From Macrolepiota albuminosa (lineage: Eukaryota; Basidiomycota; Agaricomycetes; Agaricales; Agaricaceae), in contig JAMWFC010000054.1 of NCBI GenBank assembly GCA_027475525.1, positions 372,001 through 436,000 of the forward strand: a DNA stretch of 64,000 nt, in the 5' to 3' direction. Below are positions 54,022-64,000 of the stretch, in pieces. The first letter of the stretch is position 1, and every line of letters begins with the position of its first letter. The position numbers were made by a program, and so were the translations under genes. The notes under the pieces were generated by a model. It saw nothing but the letters and a program-made list of their open reading frames with translations. It made no database searches and had not been told where the DNA came from.

Positions 54022-55636
54022 TCACTTGATCTTTAGGTCACCTGCAAGTGGGAGGAGTGCCTGGAGGTGGCGCATTAGCAGAGGGAACGGGAGGAATGGG
54101 AACGCTAGGAGGAGGCATGGGAGGAGCGCCTGGAGGAGCGGCCAAGGGATTTGGGGATGAGTACCACCCGTCTTCATCCGGGCGGGACTCAAACAATGGG
54201 TAAGGAAAGGCTGTGCATGTGAGTATAGCCCGACGTGCATCAAGATTGACGAGTGGGGGAAGGGGGAGCCAGGAGAGACTCTTAGAGACATCATGGAGTT
54301 AACAACCTCAGGTTAGGAAGAGATAAGAACTAACCAAGGTTCCCGTTTCGCGGAGTAGGCTGGTCAGACTCAGAGCGTTACCCGTGATCGGCTCCTGCAC
54401 AATGCATGAGTATTACTCACGACCTGCGCTAAGGGAAGGTGTACGGTGACTATGGATGGGTCGACGTCGATCATCCATTCCTCGGAAGCGGCGAGAAGAA
54501 TCCAGTACCTGCGTACCAGGGTCATCGTATTTCCATTCTTGTGTGGAAAACCGCCAGTAGGCATGAGCGCGAGGAACTGTTCTAATCGGTCTAGGATAGC
54601 GGGACGGTACAGGCGTTCAGGCTCATCAAGGAGAAGGGGAACTACTGGCATGAGGTGATACTGACTGGGTTAACCGTGCCAGAACCCATAAAGTACCTCA
54701 AGCTACTTGCAGGGTCGCAGATACTAGGGAATTCTTACATGCGCAAAACAATCATGAGGAACCCATAAAGTACCTCAAGCTACTTGCAGGGTCGCAGATA
54801 CTAGGGAATTCTTACATGCGCAAAACAATCATGAGGGGGGGCGACAACAACGATGCAGTTCATATAACTACGACAAAAGAAATCAAGTATCTAAAATCTG
54901 TCAGTCCGGTGGCGCCACGGAAAAGAAGGAGCCGACTTACATAAACGACATGGGAGATGGACGAGCATCAAGGCCCGGGCAGAAGGAGAGGCCTGGGAGG
55001 CCTCCAGCCTTCAGCAGGACCACGAAAAAGCCGGCCACCGGTAGACGAGCGGGGCGCCTAGCGAAGCGACACGTTAGAAAGAAGAAAAGAGGTAATAAGG
55101 TAACAAACCAGGTAGTGACTCTCCTCCAGCAGCAGCTCGAGACGTTCTTTCATTTCCTTGGTCGCGATTTGCTTGATTTGGAGACTATCAGAAGAGAAGG
55201 AGGGCAAAAAAGGCAAGAGCGCACCTGAAAAATCCGACTCCAGTTCTTCTCCATACCAAATTGGGTCAGCGGCAGCTCATCGTTCCAAATCTCGCAAGCC
55301 GCACGAAGGAGCTGACAGCGACGACCTAACTCAACAACTCCATTGGTCAGCCCAGGCACGCTGACCGCCGGGTAGTGGTGGAAGAACGAGGTAGCGCGTT
55401 CCAGGAAAGTGGGGGGATCAATCATGACATGAGCGCGATCACAGCGGGAGGTCCACATGATGCCGGTTGGGCTTTCCATCGCGAAGACTGATGAGATGCT
55501 GTTGAGGCATGGGCAATTTATAGGACTTGGACAGTGTTTCAACTAGCGACAGCATGGGAGGGCACTTCTCAAGGGGCTTGGACCCTGACGCAGACACGAA
55601 CCAATAGGATGCGCTTGAACTAATGTTAGGTCGCAC
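54022..55636 (-). pseudogene. Element B antisense coding block 2
   Basis: Minus-strand open segments that read like exons: from ATG 55636 (MRPNISSSASYWFVSAS, KCPPMLSLVETL), then MIDPPTFLERATSFFHHYP and LGRRCQLLRAACEIWNDE to about 55230, and further on MPVVPLLLDEPERLYRPAIL and LVRRYWILLAASEEWMID (54651-54420). Arg, Leu and Glu-rich helical character, no recognisable domain. The 77-bp duplication at 54682 lies between segments. It is upstream in minus-strand order of nothing else in the element, and ends near the pol stop. It may be a second gene or a decayed companion of the antisense gene at 56008-58522. Exon borders not resolved. Confidence 0.45.
54682..54835. repeat. 77-bp direct duplication (j)
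   Basis: 54682-54758 is repeated exactly at 54759-54835 (begins GAACCCATAAAGTACC). Confidence 0.95.
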
Positions 55637-56007
55637 AAAGAGGAAGTTAACCTTCGAGATCTAGTGCTTATAGCCACCATCACCAAATAACCACAAGCGA
55701 TCAGTGGCACTCTATTTCTTATACATTAAAACTTCTTGCATGAATTGACTTACTTTTCTACAGATGATACCTATTTCTTCCTAGGCTGGCGCGATATTGG
55801 CTATTGGGTCGCGCTGGTAATAGGGGTTTTCTATGCTATGATGATTTACTGAGCGTTTCCCCTTTTTCTTACTTTGTGTTTTGATTACTTACAAACTGAC
55901 AATTTCGAAACAAAGGGGGGAGCGTTTATTTTTGGTTAGGGCTATCACAAACTACGTATCAAAATTTTAAAAGTCCATAAAAAGTTCGAAGCGCTACAGG
56001 CCGGCGA

Positions 56008-58522
56008 CTACGCATCAGACGCAGAGGGAGTGGGATCACCCAATGGAAGCAAGTCCCTGTCCTGAATGGCGTTACTCGCTTGCCACTCAAGCGCATCAGT
56101 GATGTCATCATGGAGCTCAAGCAGGAGGAGCTCACTGCGCACTAAGGTGGAGACACGAGGATGGAGGAGGGCGAGTTCGCTACCGATGACATCGGTTGCG
56201 TCCTCGACCTGGCGGAGTTGTTGATGGAGATCAGCGGCAGGATGAAGGGGAGTGACAGGATAAGAGAACTCATCCCCAAGCCAAGGGTAGGCGTCGCTGG
56301 TAACGCGCATGGCGGGGGGAGGAGTCCAGAAGGGATCGAACTTAGCGGAGGTCAGCGGAAAGGCAAACTAACTAGGAAATGCAGACTTACTCGAACGGTT
56401 ATGGGAGCACGGGGGGTCCATTCATGGCGCTCATTGCCTGGGGACATGGCCCTAGCGGAAGAAAGGTGGATACCATAGGAAGGCAAATACCTCCAGCAGC
56501 GGCAGCGCTCACCCTGAGCCACTAAGGTCCCTTCAGACTTAGGCGCAGTGGAGGACTCACAAGTACTGGGGAAGGAAGAGAGGCTACGAGAAGGAGTAAG
56601 AGATGGGGTAATAGGAAGGGCAACGGGGGAGGCGCTAGCCGCGACAGGTTCAGGAGCAGGGGTAGCACCAGCGACCAACATCACGATATCTTTGGTGGGA
56701 GGGATATTCACGACGACAGGAAGCGAGGGAGTAGGGGACCTGGTGACAAAGAGGTTAGCGCAACCTAAACAGGAAAACACAAACACTACGCACCGATTAC
56801 CACTGGGGCCACTCTGATAAGGGTTAGCGGCGATAGGGGGAGTAATGCGAAGCAGAAGAGCGCGTACCGCCAATAGCGCATCGGTGTCGACTACAGGCCC
56901 CGCCTCATTGTCATCCTCGCCCTCAGCATTCCTCTCGGTATCCTCACCTTCATCAGTAGATGACTCGGTAGAAGACAAGACCATGGGAGTAGCAGGCGCT
57001 AGCTCCCGGCGCTTACCGGGACTCTTGCTAGGAGAGGCGACAATGGGCTTATGTTTCGAAGGGACAGGATGACGGGGAGAGCGGGCAAAGGGGGCCGCAA
57101 TGGTGGTACCATCTTGGGTGGTGGGAAGCGCTAGGCTTGCAGCGCTAATCACGGTGGGCTGACAAGTAGCGGCCAGATCGCGTTGTTGCAGGACGAAGGC
57201 CTGGGCGTTACAAACTAAGACTGCATGCTCATAATTGCGTTGCATGATGGTGTCCCTACCACGTTCACGAGTACGAATCCCAGTGAAGGCACAGCCCCGT
57301 TTCAACGCATCGCAATGGTAGCAGGGAAGAGAGGTGGTAGGAAACCAGCAACCCTTGGGATCGTTTTCAGACCAGCATTTATTGCACTGAGAAAGAAGTT
57401 AGCGACATCATCAACCTTTCAGAGACAAACAAGTACTTACTGCGCCAATCTTCGCCCTCAAAGTGCGGCGCTCCACGGGCGCCACTGTAACCTTCTTCTT
57501 AGCGCCGAGTACTTGAACACCAGCCAGGAGGCCGGTATCAATAACGGTAGTGTCGCGACAAAGGCACAACAGATCATGAAGCTCTGCATCGGTAAACATA
57601 GTCTGGTTGGGCGCCTAAGGAGGGCTCTATCAGGCGCTAGAAATAAGCAATCTTAAAAGGAAACACTTATGACATATAAAGGGGCGACGCGAGCAGGGAG
57701 ATTGACCTGAGAAGCAAAGTTAGTAGAAGAACTAGAGGCAAGAAGACAAGGACGCACAGTACGTTTAGGAGGGCTAGCGAGAGCAGGGGGCACGCAATCA
57801 ATAACTATGGCGAAGTTATAGGGGGAAAGGCGAGAAATAGTATGAGTAGGTCCGGGCCGGGGCTCACTGGCGGTAACGGCAATCTGTTTGATGGCCGAGT
57901 GAGGAGGCGCAGTACGAGTGGTAGAAGCGACGATGGGTGCAGTACGAGCGGGAGAAACATCGCCACGAAAAGGACTACCAAGAACGGGAGGAGGTAGAAC
58001 AGAGACAGGAGCAACAGGAGGAGCGGCCGGAGCGGAAGGAATGGTAGAGGCCGATGGGGCACTAGGAAGACTGGCGACGGTGGGCGATGTAGCAACCGAC
58101 TACTCAGGGTTAACATGGAAAATGTGAGGGAGAAGAGGAGGGAACTCACTTCGCCAACCTCGGTACTATCCAGCAGGGCGTCAATCTTGTTGGATAAAGA
58201 AGGAGCCTAGTATGGGCGCTGAACCTTAGCGCCACGAACCCAAAAATCAAACCTAAAAACTTACGAACAAGTCTGCGAAGGGTAGTAACCAATCGGCACC
58301 CTCATATTCATGGTACCGAGCCATGCACCATTCACGAACCTCGATGCCCCGTGCCCAGGAACTGTCAGAGCCGCGGACCATGAGCCAGCGCCTATAAAGT
58401 TGCATAATGCCAGGGACGGTGTGTGGCGCATCCGTGGGACCAACAGACTTAGCGCAATCAAATAGATAGGAGGCCTTAGCCAGGAAATTGCGAAGAGCAG
58501 AGGCATCAAAAGGAGTGGACAT
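56008..58522 (-). CDS. Element B antisense gene with zinc-cluster motif
   Basis: Starts at ATG 58522 (MSTPFDASALRNFLAKAS). Exon 1 is 58265-58522, exon 2 58150-58206 (APSLSNKIDALLDSTEVGE), both with GT-AG borders. A Pro, Ala and Ser-rich exon (to about 57665) and an exon with MFTDAELHDLLCLCRD follow. Then comes a cysteine cluster near 57290-57380: CNKCWSENDPKGC and CYHCDALKRGC, two CxxC pairs each followed by another Cys. The next part is disordered with an acidic run (DEGEDTERNAEGEDDNEAG). The last exon has LHQQLRQVEDATDVIGSEL, a coiled coil, ending at TAG 56008-56010. I see no premature stop in these exons. The architecture recalls zinc-cluster accessory proteins of mushroom transposons. A regulatory or targeting role is a guess. 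Confidence 0.6.
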
Positions 58523-58658
58523 GTTGGAAAGATGGGAAGGAAAACACGAGAAGATGAAGTGCTGAAAACAATTTTTATAAGACACCGGCGGCATCATACG
58601 GACCGTAGCGCAGTCAAATTAATGACGGCGTTTGACTGAGGACAGTCAATTTTTCAGT

Positions 58659-58668
58659 TGGGGGGAGA
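58659..58668 (+). promoter_or_regulatory. Polypurine tract of element B
   Basis: TGGGGGGAGA directly before the TGATAGG that opens the 3' LTR. This proves that the antisense genes lie inside the element. Confidence 0.8.
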
Positions 58669-59739
58669 TGATAGGCTTCTACTCGGACTGAGCGCATCAA
58701 GGGACATTATAGGCCAACCAACACTTGACATACTGAGGGCTCTAGCGACCAGTTGGGAATATAGAGCAGCTCTAGCTCTGGCAACCGACTACAGGATTTA
58801 GACATTTATCCTAACCACTAGCTACCCAGCTTTCAGCACACTCCATTCACCTATCCCAAGGACGAAGGAGGCCCATAACGTATAGCGCTAACACGACGGC
58901 GGGAGAGGACTCTAACTAAACCCCGATCACTTCCAGAAAGAGCCAGCAGCAGGCGCTGCCATTTGACGAGGCACTTCAATCAGAAGTCTAAAAGGATCAA
59001 TGACGGTGGCACTGGATATACTTAAATCCGACATTTGGACCTGTCAGGAACTAATACAATGTGTAGCGCTGACACTAGCGCTCATGGCGTCTGTCGAGGA
59101 TTTTCCAACCATACTCCAAAACAGCCTGGCCAATTGGAGTTAGAATAAAAGTGAGCAGACTCATGCAATTCTAAGCCAATATAGAGTCGCCGCTGGTCGC
59201 CGTGGGTCAGAACGCCGTTGGTCGCCATCATCCATGTGCAAAAGGTTGCCGTTGACAGGTCGCCGTTAGAGGAAACCACGAGGAGAGGCGCTAGGAGGTA
59301 GCGCCGCAGGTGGACTTGTATCTGGACAAACACGGTAGCGCATAGTATATAAAATAGCTACTTTACATGTATATAACAACGAATCATAACCCCTCGAACA
59401 GACAGTTACACTTAGCGTTCAACTCGCGCTAGCTTCCTTTGACTTTGTCACTAAGTCGGGCGCTAGCTTTGTCTATCTCGTCTTCATCGTTTACGGTGCC
59501 ACCTACGGGCACAATACGCTGCGCTACTCGTCTTTTCTCCAATATCTTTGCCTAAACTACAACGCTTACCGTCTGCCAGGTAGCCCCCAAAGCGCTATAA
59601 TCTAGCGCATCGTTTTACTACCTCCACTCGAGCACACCGGGACCCTGTCAGGACTCCTCACAACTACGCACGCCAAGCGCTGGAGACAGCGTTGTACTGC
59701 GTATACATCCAGCGCACCCAACCACAGTTGGCGTCATCA
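58669..59739 (+). repeat. 3' LTR of element B
   Basis: 1071 bp, TGATAGG to GGCGTCATCA, without the 77-bp duplications seen in the 5' copy. Followed by the target repeat CCGC (59740-59743). It contains the conserved antisense frame at 59082-59333. Confidence 0.92.
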
Positions 59740-59743
59740 CCGC

Positions 59744-61940
59744 CCTGATTCAGAAGGTAGCTAAAGGATCTAAATCCAAGCACAGGTACCAATCTCGAAG
59801 GGAACGTGAGCTTAGCCAGAACCCTAAGATATCTCAATGCACAGGCAAGGAGGCCGCTACCAAGCCTATAACCCAGATAGCCGCACACAGCGCCCTGGGC
59901 AGAGCGTTCCACCATTTGGGAAAATGACGTCACACCTATCCATCCGACTCAGAACCAGACTCGAGCCCATCTGACTCCTTGGAGGACAGTGGATCAGAAT
60001 CGGACCCTACTTCCGGATACCAGAGCAAGGAAAGCGAGTCCAGCACTGATAGCGGTTTCGAGTCAGGATCATCATACCGCCATAGAGGGAAACGTCGTGC
60101 CCATAGGCCGAAACGTAAACACTCCCGTAAACCCTCACAGAAATCCATTATCAAGCCCACACCGCCGGAGAAGTACGACGGGAGGGTGGATATTCATGCT
60201 TTTCACAGGTTCCTCACACATGGCACAGCGTATGTAATGTACGGCTATGTTGAAAAGAGGATTCAGGTCATAGTACTATCTGAGTTTCTGACCAGAAAGG
60301 CATACACATTCTATACACGTTTGGTGTCCCTGGAGCCTGAACAATAGTCATTGAGGAAGTTCTTCGTAGAAATGTTCAATTACTGCTTTCCAATTGACTT
60401 TAGGAATCAGCAAAGGGAAAAGCTAAATAGTTTTACTCAGGGACAGAGGTCTGTAGGCGAGTACGTGGCAGATCTTGACGAGTTATTCACCATTGTCGGG
60501 TCCGATGGGGTAAGAGCTTGCGCGGTGAAACTTTTCAATGGGTTATGACCTGCTCTGCGTAAGGCACTCCTTCGTGAACACATGAACCCAGAATATATGT
60601 CCTGGAAGGAGATGGTATGAGAAGCTGAGTACCAAGAAATGGCGGAGAATGTCGACCTTAGAGACTATGGCAGTCAGAACTACAACAACCGTACCAATCA
60701 GCCTCGGCATCCTGGTCACACCCATGGTGGAAGAGAAGAGAACCCTCAACATGGGAAGTCGCAACACACGTCAAACCGATTGAAGGGCCATAAGTCGACT
60801 GTGGGACGCAAAACCAACACCACTCCTGGGGGATCATTCCAGGGTAAGCCTAGAGCAGGAACGCCCTCACAGTCAACCAAATCCTTTCCAGATAAAAGGA
60901 AGGGCGATCACTTAGGGCCATCACTCAGCAAGGAGGAGAAAAACGAGCTGAGAGCGGCTAACAAATGTTTTGTATGTGGAGAAGAAGGACACTTCGCTTG
61001 CAACTGCCGTAACAAAGGCAAAATGAAGTCTGGTAACAGCAAACCCCCGGGGGTCAGTGCATTTGGGATGCATTTAGATCTGGAACGCACCGAAGAACTC
61101 CGCGTCGCTAGCCTGGGTGAAACAACAACAGCCCTACATGTCGGAATGGTAGAATGGGGCACCTCAGGACCCCTGAAGGAATACAATAGCGATGGGGATA
61201 CTATACCTGATCTTCAATCCGTATCAGACTCCGACTGCGAGGAAAGTCTCAATGCAGGAAGTGACGGAGCGACTGGCACAGCCTTGGTGCTAATTGATGA
61301 CTTATGGGGAAACTACTCGGATGAGTGCGATGCGGCGTCCCTGATGGGCAAAACCATGGTGGCACCGCTGAAACCCTTCTGGAGTTCATTCTGGATGACC
61401 ATTGCAGATGCGGAAGAATGAATTGAACTCCTCAATACCCACGAGTCCCACAATTGCATAGGCAAAGCTGTATGCAATAAACTGACCAAGCTCCTGGAAA
61501 AAATGCAACCCTACCCAGGCGATCCTGCAAATGTACTACAATTCCGGCTGATGCGGTTTACCGCAGCTTCAATGCCTTGTAGCAACGAGATCCTCTTGTA
61601 TGACCATGTATTCGAGCAATACGAGACCATATGGAAGTCCGTGGTGGAACGGAACTCTTTCCCCCTGGGGGAATGGTACGCAAAAATCAGACAAGCTGCC
61701 ATGGGCGCCCCGTATCATAACCGAGATAGCTACCAGGTGCGTCTGAATAATGACGTGTACGCCTGAAATGCACAGAGAACCCTGGAGAGGGGAGCTCCTT
61801 ACCCCTGGGATGAAAGGGATAGATTATACTGTTACCAACATTTTGAGGTAATACCAGATGAGGCAACGTACTTCGTTTACAACAGACACCTTGGTTTCAA
61901 GACCCAAATTGAGCTCTACCATCTTTGGAATGAGCATTTT
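59744..61940 (+). pseudogene. Element C gag, second part, with zinc knuckle
   Basis: Continues gag from 46193: LIQKVAKGSKSKHR, then a Ser and Glu-rich part, PPEKYDGRVDIHAFHRFL near 60160 (the capsid start), MFNYCFPIDFRNQQREKL, then a basic linker and a CCHC zinc knuckle, CFVCGEEGHFACNC, near 60970. An acidic stretch and the linker to protease follow (NEILLYDHVFEQYE, YQVRLNNDVYA). Stops at 59925 and 60546 fit CGA to TGA; those at 60345, 61419 and 61764 fit Trp codons. The reading frame is otherwise continuous apart from these. This protein would form the particle and bind element RNA through the knuckle. Confidence 0.85.
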
Positions 61941-61943
61941 GAT

Positions 61944-64000
61944 TTGCCTACATGGTATACCAAGAAGGTCAAAAAATCGTTTGAGGAGATCGCATCGGAA
62001 GCATACTCACTTCCATATGACCCACACTACTACGTAGCTTGTTTATTCGAAGACAGAATGACACCTGAAGTTGCAAATTATGAGTATGAGTTAGACCTAA
62101 TCCGCACCTGGGTTTCTGCATTCGGAAAGCTGCAACTAGAGGTCAACGACGGACGATTACAAGTCATTGGCCTATACGGACAACAAGTGGAAGCAGGTAC
62201 CTACCCTTCCATCCAGAGGAATACGGCATCCACTCGAGATCCATCACGACAGGTGCCCAAACCCCTCGTCGTAGTAGTCCAAATCAATGGACACCCTGCT
62301 CGCGCACTAATAGACTCAGGGTCTCTGGGAGACTTCATTTCCAGCACCTTAGTACAGCAACTAGGCATAAAGAAGAAAGAACTCACCTCTCCAGTTTCCG
62401 TTCAGCTCGCCGTGCAGAGATCCCAATCCCGAATCAATTATGGCGCCACGGCTCACTTCCAGTATCAGTTCATTGCCAAAGATCATTACTTCGATGTGAT
62501 CAACCTATCCAGTTATGACCTCATTCTAGGTACCCCCTTTCTATTCCAGCACCGCGTCACTTTCGGAATCAATCCTTCCCGTGTTTTGATTGGGTCCCTG
62601 CAATCGGTCCCCATGAAGGGACTAGGAGTGACTAAGTTAGCCTCCTGGTCACTGGAACTATATGAAGAAAACTTAGAAGCGATAAGAGAAGAATTGCGTC
62701 GATATGCGGCACCTATTTGCAGATCGGCAAGTGACACTCCATTACCACCATTACGGGCTATCAACCATGAAATAAACCTAATAGACCCTAATAGGACTTA
62801 CCCTTGGCGCCCATCTTGCTGCCCTGAGGCCATGAGGGCTCAGTGGACGGAGAAAAGGGACGCCTATATCAAAAATTGCAGATGGAAGATCACGAGCAGT
62901 GGAAACACCATACCAATGATGCTGATACCCAAACCGGTGAAGCAGGGAGAACCGCCGCGTTTACGAACAGTCTTCAACCTCAGAGCCTGGAACGTGAACA
63001 CCGTAAAGAAATCATTGCCGCTTCTAGATATAGACGGGATACTAAGAAGAGCAGCCAGAGGTCGGTATAGATCGATCCTGGATGGAAAAGATGCTTACGA
63101 ACAAATCCATGTCATACCAGAGCATGTCGAGCGGACAGCTGTAACCACACCGGATGGAAACATGGTCAGTAACGTCATCCAACAGGGCGACTGTAACGCA
63201 CCGGCGACCTATCAAGCTGTTATGAACCATATTTTCTCGGCATACATTGGTAGATTTATGGATGTTTACCTCGACGATATTATAATATATTCGAATTCGC
63301 TTGAAGAACACATTAAGCATGTAAGGCTAATCATTGACATCCTCCGTAAAGAGAAATTGTACCTAGGGGAGAATAAACTTCAATTCTTGTGCAAAGAAAT
63401 GAAAGTTCTGGGACGCATCGTGGATGACAATGGGATACATATGGACCCCAAAAAGGTTGATGTGTTATCCAAATGGAAGACTCCAACGAACAGGGACCTT
63501 TTGAGAGGATTCCTGGGGGCCGCAGGCTACCTAGCTGATGACATCGACCGTGTATTCCAATGGGAATATTACATACACTCACTGGGAATACGGTCCCGTT
63601 TTGATGGGAACACACACACCAGCATGCCTTTGAAGATATTAAACGATTGACGGTCCAGTGCTGAGAACATCATAGACGGCCTCTGGAATATGGAGCGAAC
63701 CATGATCCTATTCATGTGGTAACGGATGGATGTGTTACTGAGAACATCATAGACGGCCTCTGGAATATGGAGCGAACCATGATCCTATTCATGTGGTAAC
63801 GGATGGATGTGTTACTGGCATTGCGGGAGTGGTTAGCCAGGGGGAAAACTGGAGAACTGCGAAGGTCGCCGTGTTCTATTCCACGAAGCTTAATTCTGCA
63901 CAACAAAACTACCCTGTACACGAGATTGAGATGTTAGCAGGTGTAGAAACCATGCTCAGACACAGGGATATCCTGCAAGGTGTTAAGTTCACTTGGTATA
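61944..64000 (+). pseudogene. Element C protease, RT and RNase H, cut by the window end
   Basis: Protease active site ARALIDSGSLGDFISS near 62300 with LSSYDLILGTPFLF near 62510. RT follows: LRTVFNLRAWNVNTVKK (62960), SILDGKDAYEQIHVIPEH, NVIQQGDCNAPATYQ and an intact catalytic box MDVYLDDIIIYSNSLEEH (63260), then LYLGENKLQFL and LLRGFLGAAGYLADDI. A one-base frameshift near 63560 comes before the RNase H start (VTDGCVTGIAGVVSQGE, AVFYSTKLNSAQQNYPVHE). A 77-bp duplication at 63661 shifts the frame again. Because YLDD and DSG are intact, this is the best preserved RT in the window. Confidence 0.9.
63661..63814. repeat. 77-bp direct duplication (k)
   Basis: 63661-63737 is repeated exactly at 63738-63814 (begins CTGAGAACATCATAGACG). 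Removing one copy keeps the RNase H frame continuous across the site. Confidence 0.95.

Larger units (their letters stand above)
46194..59739 (+). mobile_element. Ty3/gypsy-type LTR retrotransposon element B with antisense genes
   Basis: 13.5 kb with LTRs of about 1.07-1.15 kb that are nearly the same. The order is 5' LTR, primer binding site (duplicated), gag-protease (47498-50089), pol (50056-53843), antisense coding region (54022-58522), polypurine tract (58659-58668), 3' LTR. Flanks are CTGC (46190-46193) and CCGC (59740-59743), a 4-bp target duplication with one transition. The same family left the solo LTR at 9032, which also has a 4-bp duplication with one transition. Most stops in the sense genes are CGA to TGA. 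Confidence 0.9.
44930..64000 (+). mobile_element. Ty3/gypsy retrotransposon element C, interrupted, runs off the window
   Basis: 5' LTR 44930-45149, gag from 45280, interrupted by element B (46194-59739), then the rest of gag, zinc knuckle, protease, RT and RNase H to the window end. The 3' LTR lies outside. The 5' LTR has no 5-bp repeat on its inner side, as expected for an element end. Coding parts carry stops (59925, 60345, 60546, 61419, 61764) that all fit TGG or CGA turned into TGA or TAG. Confidence 0.9.

Overview
The window reads as repeat-dense nuclear DNA from a basidiomycete fungus of the Agaricomycetes type. The evidence is short GT-AG introns of about 50-60 bp, a KDZ-superfamily transposase, a LINE whose reverse transcriptase carries ATDD in motif C, Ty3/gypsy elements with chromodomain or FIDD-type reverse transcriptases, and two DUF6534-type membrane protein genes. 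Nearly everything else is transposable elements, many nested inside one another. The species cannot be named from the sequence.

Layout. 1-6.1 kb: AT-rich, decayed DNA with a Ty1/copia RT fragment, an LTR fragment, a complete but dead Tc1/mariner element (2834-4455, TA target duplication) and two small coding-like remnants. 6.1-13.7 kb: a dead chromodomain gypsy element (A) on the minus strand, split in its RT by a solo LTR (9032-10100) of another family (B). 13.7-15.2 kb: intergenic. 15.2-38.65 kb: a LINE on the plus strand whose ORF1 is split by a 16.7-kb insertion (15505-32224) with an 8-bp target duplication. That insertion has inverted arms over 1 kb long, tRNA-like sequences on both sides, and four genes: a KDZ transposase, a divergently transcribed companion gene, a zinc-cluster gene and a repeat-bearing acidic gene. 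39.3-39.5 kb: a solo LTR (family C) with a perfect 5-bp target duplication. 40.0-44.3 kb: the only clear host-type genes, a tandem pair of 11-exon DUF6534-type genes; the second is open throughout and the first has an in-frame stop. 44.93 kb to the window end: gypsy element C, split in gag by a 13.5-kb LTR element B (46194-59739). Between pol and the 3' LTR, element B carries about 4.8 kb of antisense coding sequence.

Two patterns cut across the window. First, eleven direct duplications have a period of exactly 77 bp and lie in unrelated sequence. In the three tested places where one falls in coding sequence, removing one copy restores the frame, so they look like unmerged k-mer overlaps from a short-read assembly rather than biology. 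Second, nearly all premature stops and several lost catalytic residues in the transposon genes are C-to-T or G-to-A transitions, the expected trace of methylation-linked deamination or RIP-like mutation.

For the nested insertions, reading across the junction with the insert removed gives a continuous reading frame. That fixes the order of events: LINE before the KDZ-bearing element, element C before element B, and gypsy A before the solo B-family LTR.
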